A stretch of 10,415 nt of DNA, from positions 11,130-21,544 of the forward strand of contig MGNL01000106.1 in assembly GCA_001796785.1 (NCBI GenBank). The letters run 5' to 3'. The notes below the pieces were generated by a model that saw only the letters and a program-made list of their open reading frames with translations, searched no databases and was not told the DNA's origin. Of this stretch, positions 5,898 to 10,415 are shown piece by piece; position 1 is the first letter of the stretch, and each line of letters opens with the position of its first letter. This DNA comes from Chloroflexi bacterium RBG_16_51_16 (GTDB lineage: Bacteria > Chloroflexota > Anaerolineae > Anaerolineales > Villigracilaceae). The translations under genes were made by a program, and so were the position numbers.

Positions 5898-7334
5898 TTA
5901 AGGAGTGGGTGTGGGTGAAGGCGTTTCGAGCATGGCTTCCAGGGTGGAGGTGGTGAGGGGCACAGCCGTTGCGTTATTCCCTCCAACCACCGAACTGCAA
6001 ATTTCCTGGCCCGCAGCAACGATTCCTGCGATATCCGGATCTTCCCCAAAACTAGCTTCCACCTCCTGCAGCACATCCAGTGCCTCGCCGCAGTAATTTG
6101 CCTGGGGTCGTGAAAGTGCGGCTAGGACAGAACCGTATGTATAGTAATAAACGACCGTATTGGGCGATAAATCCAAGCCGACTACCACCGAGGGTTCATC
6201 GTTCGGACCACAACCGCCGCGGCCGTCGCACGATTCCTCTGCCGTGCAGCCCCGGACAGCACATTTGAGGGAAGGAATCGATCCTTCATAGTTCCGGGAT
6301 TTGAAGTAGATCACACCCAGCTGACCATAGATATCCGCGTTGTAGGGTTGAAATTCAAGCGCTTTTTGCACGTTTCGAGCAGCAATGAAGAATTCACCCA
6401 TCTGGGAATACGTGCGGGAAATGGAGAGATAAGGAACCGGATCTTCCACCTCGAGTTGAGCATTGATCTGGGCTGTCTTTGCAAAATACTCCAGGGATTT
6501 TTCATAAAGGTCGCGCTGGACCTGTTCGTTCGGGCTTTCGAATGCCAGTCGACGGTAGTTCGCACCAGCGCGCAAATACAAAAAGGTCATATTCGGCGCA
6601 ATTGTGATCGCCCGATCATAAGCGTCGATCGCCAGGTTGTACTGGCCCAGGGATTCAAGCACATACGCGTGAACGCGGTGCACATCCATCAGGGTATCGT
6701 CCTGTTGAAGAGCTTGTTTAATATTTTGATCCGCCTGGGTCCACTTCTGCTGATCAACCAGGATTTCCGAATAATACGCCAATGCCATGGTGTTGCTGTT
6801 ATCAAGCTGGAGTGCGCGCACTGCCTCCTGCTCGGCCTCGGTAAGAAATGCCTGCACTTGGCGTGCATCTAATAGACCCGGACTGGCATTCCAATCCAAG
6901 ACAAACGCACGCACCGCATGCACATGGCTGCTGTCCGGAGCGATGGCAACTGCCTGATTGATCGATGCGAGTGCCTCGGCGAGCCTGGATTTGCGTTCAG
7001 GGTCAGTTGTAAGCAGGGCAGTTGAATAGGTTTGAATACGCGCCAGGTCAGCCCACGCTGTGTCATCTTGTGGATCCACTCTAACCGCCTCCTGAAAAGC
7101 CTGGATAGCTCCAGCAAATTCACCGGCTGTGAATTTAGCTTCACCTTCGAGGGAATAAGAAGTCGCCGATCGGGTGGGGGTTGGGGTTGCCAGGAATAAT
7201 GGTTTGATCTCGCCCTGGCGAAAGAGACGGATAAGCCAAAATCCCCCCAAAATTAAGGTGACCCACAAAAACATACGATAAATATTTGGCTGCTGACGGC
7301 GGCGGAAAATCGCTCTTCGAGGATAGATATTCAT
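5898..7334 (-). CDS. Membrane-anchored TPR protein with cysteine-rich insert (paralog 1)
   Basis: Function unknown; probably a protein-protein interaction scaffold on the outer face of the membrane. The 478 residues show a basic N-terminus (RRAIFRRRQ), one membrane helix at about 21-38, a short linker ATPTPTRSATS (49-59), then about eight TPR-like helical pairs from about 58 to 350. Examples are EFAGAIQAFQEAVRVDPQD and QYNLAIDAYDRAITIAPN. An insert with four closely spaced cysteines (358, 363, 369, 375) follows, then a last helical region with Cys415 and Cys446, and a Thr/Pro tail ending TPSPTPTP. The insert could be disulfide-bonded or bind a metal. The ATG at 7334 has no clear ribosome-binding site, but it keeps the basic residues expected before the membrane helix. 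It is 85 bases downstream of a paralog of the same layout and upstream of groES. Confidence 0.9.
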   Translation of the reverse strand: MNIYPRRAIFRRRQQPNIYRMFLWVTLILGGFWLIRLFRQGEIKPLFLATPTPTRSATSYSLEGEAKFTAGEFAGAIQAFQEAVRVDPQDDTAWADLARIQTYSTALLTTDPERKSRLAEALASINQAVAIAPDSSHVHAVRAFVLDWNASPGLLDARQVQAFLTEAEQEAVRALQLDNSNTMALAYYSEILVDQQKWTQADQNIKQALQQDDTLMDVHRVHAYVLESLGQYNLAIDAYDRAITIAPNMTFLYLRAGANYRRLAFESPNEQVQRDLYEKSLEYFAKTAQINAQLEVEDPVPYLSISRTYSQMGEFFIAARNVQKALEFQPYNADIYGQLGVIYFKSRNYEGSIPSLKCAVRGCTAEESCDGRGGCGPNDEPSVVVGLDLSPNTVVYYYTYGSVLAALSRPQANYCGEALDVLQEVEASFGEDPDIAGIVAAGQEICSSVVGGNNATAVPLTTSTLEAMLETPSPTPTP

Positions 7335-7361
7335 AAAGTATTGGATATTAATGTCTTAGGG

Positions 7362-7377
7362 ATGGGTTGATACCCAT
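7362..7377. other. Small hairpin between the two TPR genes
   Basis: A 6-bp stem, ATGGGT (7362-7367) with ACCCAT (7372-7377), and a 4-base loop, in the 85-base gap between the paralogs. No U-tract follows on the - strand, so it is unlikely to be an intrinsic terminator. It could be an mRNA processing or stability element, or chance. I see no convincing promoter in this gap. Confidence 0.4.
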
Positions 7378-7419
7378 TGATTTGCATTGGATTTCGATTG
7401 CATTGAGATCGACGCTTGA

Positions 7420-8727
7420 TCAAGGTAATGTAGGAGTGGATTCAAAAAGGCCAGCCGTATCTCCGATTTCAAACGCGGTCGGTGTCGAGGTCGTTTCTAT
7501 CGCAGGCACCGAGGTCAAGTTCAAACGGCAGCGGTTTTCGATTTCAACCGCGTTGCCAACAGCCAATTCATCGGATGGAACGCGCGCCTGGATCATCTGT
7601 GCAACCTGCAAAGCTTCCCTGCATTTGCTCAACCTGGCTAAAGCCAGGCCATAGGTGAAGTAATATTCGGCGATGCGGGCATCCGGTACAAGGTTGATCG
7701 GTTCGATCCGCTCACCTTCCTCTGTAAACCCTCCCTGAACTACAAGCACCAACTCATCCACAGCCTCCGGCCAGAGCAGGTTACGGTAGTACATCACGCC
7801 CAGGTTGCCGCGCAGGTTGGCGTCGATAGGATTATTATCCCGGGCAGTTTCCGCGTACTGCATCGCCTTGGCATACTCACCAACGGTCGCGTAGGTTCTT
7901 GAGATAAGCAGGTCGGGGGTCGGATCGGTGGGATTGAGCGCGTTGGCACGCGTGAATTCCTCCACAGCCTGATCATAGATGCCCAATGCCCGATAGTTTC
8001 TGCCCAGAGCCAGGTGCAGGTCTGCGATATTGGGATTGATATTCACAGCCGCCTGGTATTCACGGATGGCCTCCTCGTAATTTGCTGTTGCCTCGAGGAT
8101 ATAACCCCTGGCACGCCTGGATTCCAACGCATCGGGTTCGAGTGCAAGTGCAACCCGGGATTCTTCAATCGCCTTCTCCACACCCTCGAACGTACCGGTG
8201 CCAGAAACATAGGAATCCACAAGGATTTCTGCATAATATGCGTGTGCCATCCCGTTGTTCGGATCCAATTCCAGCGCCCGCTTGATGGCTGCCTCAGCCT
8301 CCAGATATTCTCCCTGAAAATCGAGCGCCCAGGCTCGCACCGCGTGCGCCATGGAGTTGTTTGGATTGAGCAGCAGGGCATCTCCGGCGCTTATCTCGGC
8401 GTCATGATACTGCCCGGCGAAAACAAGCGTGCGCGCCCTCGCGATATGAATGGATGCATCTTCAGGCCTCGCTGCGATAGCCTGCTCGTACATATCGGCT
8501 GCCTGAACTAATTTGCCGTCTTTAAATAACTGTTCCGCCTCTGTCACAAACGATTGCGGATCGCGGGTAGCTGTGGGTGTTGGTAAAAATGGTGACGGCC
8601 TGGCTGCGATAATATACCGATTAACATACGCCGTACCAAGGATCAGCAGGGAAAGCAAAATAATGCGGAACCAGTTCGGCCGCCTCCGCCTGCGATTCAT
8701 ACTCCACTTACTGCCGCGTAAATACAT
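7420..8727 (-). CDS. Membrane-anchored TPR protein (paralog 2)
   Basis: Function unknown; same design as the next gene downstream. The 435 residues have a very basic N-terminus (NRRRRRP, 11-17), one membrane helix at about 19-40, a Thr/Pro linker FLPTPTATRDPQS (47-59), and about eight TPR-like units between about 57 and 330. Clear ones are QAADMYEQAIAARPEDA, YLEAEAAIKRALELDPNN and YDQAVEEFTRANALNPTD. A short insert GGFTEEGERIEPINLVPD replaces the cysteine cluster of the paralog. After it, Cys369 and Cys400 fall at places matching Cys415 and Cys446 there. The tail is Thr/Pro-rich (STPTLP). The ATG at 8727 has AAAGGA four bases upstream; the alternative ATG at 8700 has a GGAG only two bases away and is less likely. 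The gene is divergent from trmD and its promoter probably serves both TPR genes. Confidence 0.9.
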   Translation of the reverse strand: MYLRGSKWSMNRRRRRPNWFRIILLSLLILGTAYVNRYIIAARPSPFLPTPTATRDPQSFVTEAEQLFKDGKLVQAADMYEQAIAARPEDASIHIARARTLVFAGQYHDAEISAGDALLLNPNNSMAHAVRAWALDFQGEYLEAEAAIKRALELDPNNGMAHAYYAEILVDSYVSGTGTFEGVEKAIEESRVALALEPDALESRRARGYILEATANYEEAIREYQAAVNINPNIADLHLALGRNYRALGIYDQAVEEFTRANALNPTDPTPDLLISRTYATVGEYAKAMQYAETARDNNPIDANLRGNLGVMYYRNLLWPEAVDELVLVVQGGFTEEGERIEPINLVPDARIAEYYFTYGLALARLSKCREALQVAQMIQARVPSDELAVGNAVEIENRCRLNLTSVPAIETTSTPTAFEIGDTAGLFESTPTLP

Positions 8728-8751
8728 GCTTTCCTTTAGAAACCGGCGGTC

Positions 8752-8781
8752 ATGTTACCATTCCGCCCGAACGGGCGTCAA
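8752..8781 (-). promoter_or_regulatory. Possible promoter of the TPR gene pair
   Basis: On the - strand, TTGACG (8781-8776) and TAACAT (8757-8752) are 18 bases apart. The -35 is close to consensus and the -10 matches at four of six positions. It lies in the 102-base gap between divergent TPR and trmD genes, about 25 bases before the TPR start codon. Confidence 0.45.
8764..8777. repeat. Inverted repeat CGCCCG-AA-CGGGCG, possible operator
   Basis: Two perfect 6-bp arms around a 2-base centre, in the divergent intergenic region. It lies in the spacer of the proposed TPR promoter and overlaps its -35 box, where a repressor would block it. No regulator gene is nearby, so its role is open. As RNA it could also form a 5-bp hairpin with a GAAC loop. 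Confidence 0.45.
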
Positions 8782-8814
8782 GCAGGTGGTCCAACTTCTC
8801 ATTTGGTTCTTATA

Positions 8815-8823
8815 TGCTAAAAT
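8815..8823 (+). promoter_or_regulatory. Extended -10 promoter of trmD, near-leaderless
   Basis: TGCTAAAAT fits an extended -10 (TGn plus TAAAAT at 8818-8823), with no good -35 box. The expected transcription start is at or within a few bases of the ATG at 8830. No ribosome-binding site precedes that ATG (the bases are AATCCTCCC), which agrees with a leaderless mRNA. Confidence 0.5.
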
Positions 8824-8829
8824 CCTCCC

Positions 8830-9570
8830 ATGCAGTTTGAGGTTTTCACCCTGCTGCCGGAAATTTTCCCCCCTTATCTTGGAACCAGCATCCTGCAGCG
8901 CGCCAGCCAACGTGGATTGATCCAGGTCCGCGTTCACAACTTCCGCGACTACACCCACGATAAACATCATACCACCGACGATACACCCTACGGCGGCGGC
9001 GGCGGGATGGTGATGAAACCGGAACCGGTATTCGAAGCCGTTGAGACCGTGCTCGGACGACGGGCGGGAACACCCGTAATTCTCTTATCTCCTCAGGGAC
9101 GGGTGTTTACTCAATACATAGCAGAGCAGCTATCTAAATTTGAAAAGATCGCCCTCCTGTGCGGTCGTTACGAAGGTGTCGATGAACGCATCCGATTGTA
9201 TTTGGCTACTGACGAAATATCGATCGGGGATTACGTTCTGACAGGTGGCGAATTACCCGCGTTGATCCTGATCGACACAGTTGCCCGTCTCATCCCCGGT
9301 GTTCTGGGCGATCCGACCGGAGCAGAAGATGACTCCCATTCGATGGGTTTGCTGGAGTACCCTCAATATACGAGGCCTCCGATATTTCGGGATTGGGTTG
9401 TCCCAGAAATACTCCTCTCAGGTGACCACGCAAAAATTGATCTGTGGCGTCGCGAGCAAGCGCTCTTGCGGACCTTGAACAAACGTCCCGATATGCTCGA
9501 TAAAGCTGAATTAAATGAAGTTGATCGAAGCTTCCTGGAGAAGGCCCGACGAAAATCGAATTCCCGGTAG
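8830..9570 (+). CDS. trmD: tRNA (guanine-N1-)-methyltransferase
   Basis: SPOUT-class, SAM-dependent enzyme that makes m1G at position 37, next to the anticodon, in tRNAs with G36; this prevents +1 frameshifts. The 246 residues match the family length. Visible blocks are MQFEVFTLLPEIF at the start, DDTPYGGGGGMVMKPEPVF at 50-68, the knot region with LLCGRYEGVDERI (109-121) and SIGDYVLTGGELPALILID (131-149), IPGVLG (155-160), and the C-terminal TRPPIFRDWVVPEILLSGDH. By comparison with the E. coli enzyme, the catalytic Asp is Asp168 in EDDSHSMGLLEYPQYTRP and the partner Arg is Arg153 in VARLIPGVLG. The ATG at 8830 fits the family N-terminus exactly. The usual neighbours rpsP, rimM and rplS are absent on both sides; a lipoprotein gene follows after 12 bases. 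Confidence 0.98.
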   Translation: MQFEVFTLLPEIFPPYLGTSILQRASQRGLIQVRVHNFRDYTHDKHHTTDDTPYGGGGGMVMKPEPVFEAVETVLGRRAGTPVILLSPQGRVFTQYIAEQLSKFEKIALLCGRYEGVDERIRLYLATDEISIGDYVLTGGELPALILIDTVARLIPGVLGDPTGAEDDSHSMGLLEYPQYTRPPIFRDWVVPEILLSGDHAKIDLWRREQALLRTLNKRPDMLDKAELNEVDRSFLEKARRKSNSR

Positions 9571-9582
9571 TGCGTGGCTGAG

Positions 9583-10415
9583 ATGGAAGAGCCCGACCCG
9601 AACACAATAACCGGGTATAGTATCTCTGTCATCCTGTCATTCATTTTAATTGGCGTTCTTATTCTTCCAGCCTGTACCTCACGATTGGATTGCGCAACAA
9701 CAAAGGTCATCTGCGCAGGTTTGGTGACCGATACAGGGAGCATCGATGATTTTGGTTTAAATCAGGGTGCGTGGGAAGGTCTGCAAGATGCGCTCCTGGA
9801 GCATACGATCCATCATGTCGAGTACATCGAATCATCCGAACCACGGGACTATATAAAAAATATCGAGTATTTCACTGACCGGGATTTCGATATCATCCTC
9901 ACGGTTGGTATGGGCCAGCGTCTGGAAACACAACAGGCAGCCGAAAATTATCCGGCCGTTCAATTCGTTGGAATCGACCAAACCTACAACGAAAACATGA
10001 GCAACCTTCATGCGATCCTCTTTCAGGATGCACAAATGGGTTATTTCGCTGGGGCTGTAGCCGCCATGCTTACTAAAACATCCCTGGTTGGGGCGGTATG
10101 CGAGTCGTCTGAGATCGATAGGATCCGACAAAAATGCGAGGGCTTCAGACTAGGGGCGTCCAGCTGTGGTGAAATGTGCCAACTGCGCCCGGATCAAACG
10201 ATCGAAGTGCTTGTTCGTTATCGAGAAGATGAAGATCCGGATCTACTCTTCAATGACCCGGAATGGGCAGAAAAGGTCACCAGAGAATTGATCCACCGCG
10301 GTGTGGATGTTCTTTTCGCCGTCGGCGGTGGCACCGGCCAGGGAGCCATCCGGGCTGCTGCGGACTCGGAAGTTTATACGATAGGCACCGAAAAGGACCA
10401 ATGGTTCGCCCTTCC
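9583..10415 (+). CDS. BMP-family substrate-binding lipoprotein, 3' end missing
   Basis: Predicted extracytoplasmic binding protein of the BmpA/PnrA/Med family, which usually delivers nucleosides to an ABC importer. The frame is open to the window end (277 residues seen). From the ATG at 9583: a hydrophobic segment at about 12-29, lipobox LPAC with Cys31, then the family opening GLVTDTGSIDDFGLNQGAWEGLQDA (split here as GLVTDTGSIDDFG at 46-58 and LNQGAWEGLQDA at 59-70), FDIILTVGMG (102-111), QFVGIDQ (127-133), the block MGYFAGAVAAMLTK (152-165), and VDVLFAVGGGTGQGAIRAAA (241-260) with YTIGTEKDQW. Oddities are an acidic N-terminus (MEEPDPN) with no Lys or Arg before the hydrophobic core, and six extra cysteines (37, 44, 173, 185, 195, 199). 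A GTG at 9574 is an alternative start. It is 12 bases after trmD, so probably co-transcribed. No transporter genes are visible. Confidence 0.88.
   Translation, partial: MEEPDPNTITGYSISVILSFILIGVLILPACTSRLDCATTKVICAGLVTDTGSIDDFGLNQGAWEGLQDALLEHTIHHVEYIESSEPRDYIKNIEYFTDRDFDIILTVGMGQRLETQQAAENYPAVQFVGIDQTYNENMSNLHAILFQDAQMGYFAGAVAAMLTKTSLVGAVCESSEIDRIRQKCEGFRLGASSCGEMCQLRPDQTIEVLVRYREDEDPDLLFNDPEWAEKVTRELIHRGVDVLFAVGGGTGQGAIRAAADSEVYTIGTEKDQWFAL

Noticed and set aside
7379..7406. Imperfect direct repeat GATTTGCATTG / GATTGCATTG between the TPR genes
   Set aside because: Only two short imperfect copies; not enough to call an attachment site, array or binding site.
8014..8511. 165-residue frame on the + strand opposite the TPR gene
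   Set aside because: Antisense shadow of a repeat-rich coding region; the - strand frame has clear TPR periodicity throughout.

Overview
The window looks like chromosomal DNA of a bacterium of the Chloroflexota, most likely an Anaerolineae-type lineage. This is inferred from style, not from a marker search. Several predicted surface proteins carry Thr/Pro-rich 'TPTPT' linkers straight after a membrane anchor or lipobox. There are tandem membrane-anchored TPR proteins, a groESL operon under a perfect CIRCE element, and start codons that sit almost on top of extended -10 promoters. There are no rRNAs, tRNAs, insertion sequences, CRISPR arrays or phage genes. This is housekeeping DNA with a few lineage-specific surface proteins.

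Layout. Positions 1-1744 (+ strand) hold the 3' part of a SpoU/TrmH-type RNA 2'-O-ribose methyltransferase, then a branched-chain amino acid aminotransferase (ilvE), closed by a strong bidirectional terminator. Positions 1828-8727 (- strand, read right to left) hold two tandem paralogous membrane-anchored TPR proteins, then the HrcA/CIRCE-type groES-groEL operon. After a strong terminator come a parvulin-type peptidyl-prolyl isomerase lipoprotein and a small membrane-anchored protein with a Thr/Pro stalk. Positions 8830-10415 (+ strand) hold trmD (tRNA m1G37 methyltransferase), divergent from the TPR pair, followed 12 bases later by a BMP-family substrate-binding lipoprotein that runs off the window end.

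How the genes fit together. The centre is a protein-folding neighbourhood: cytosolic GroES/GroEL under heat-shock repression, next to a predicted extracytoplasmic foldase. The foldase is separated from groEL by a terminator and seems to have its own extended -10 promoter, which overlaps the first possible ATG and moves the likely start downstream. The two TPR proteins share architecture, including C-terminal cysteines at matching places, and look like a tandem duplication. trmD is away from its common ribosomal neighbours and probably has a leaderless or near-leaderless transcript.

I found no convincing new multi-gene system. The points most worth a second look are the terminator/promoter/start arrangement between groEL and the isomerase, the TPR pair with its cysteine-rich insert, a Gly-to-Glu change in a GroEL ATP-site loop, the cysteine-rich BMP lipoprotein with an acidic N-terminus, and an A9 tract inside a hairpin in ilvE.
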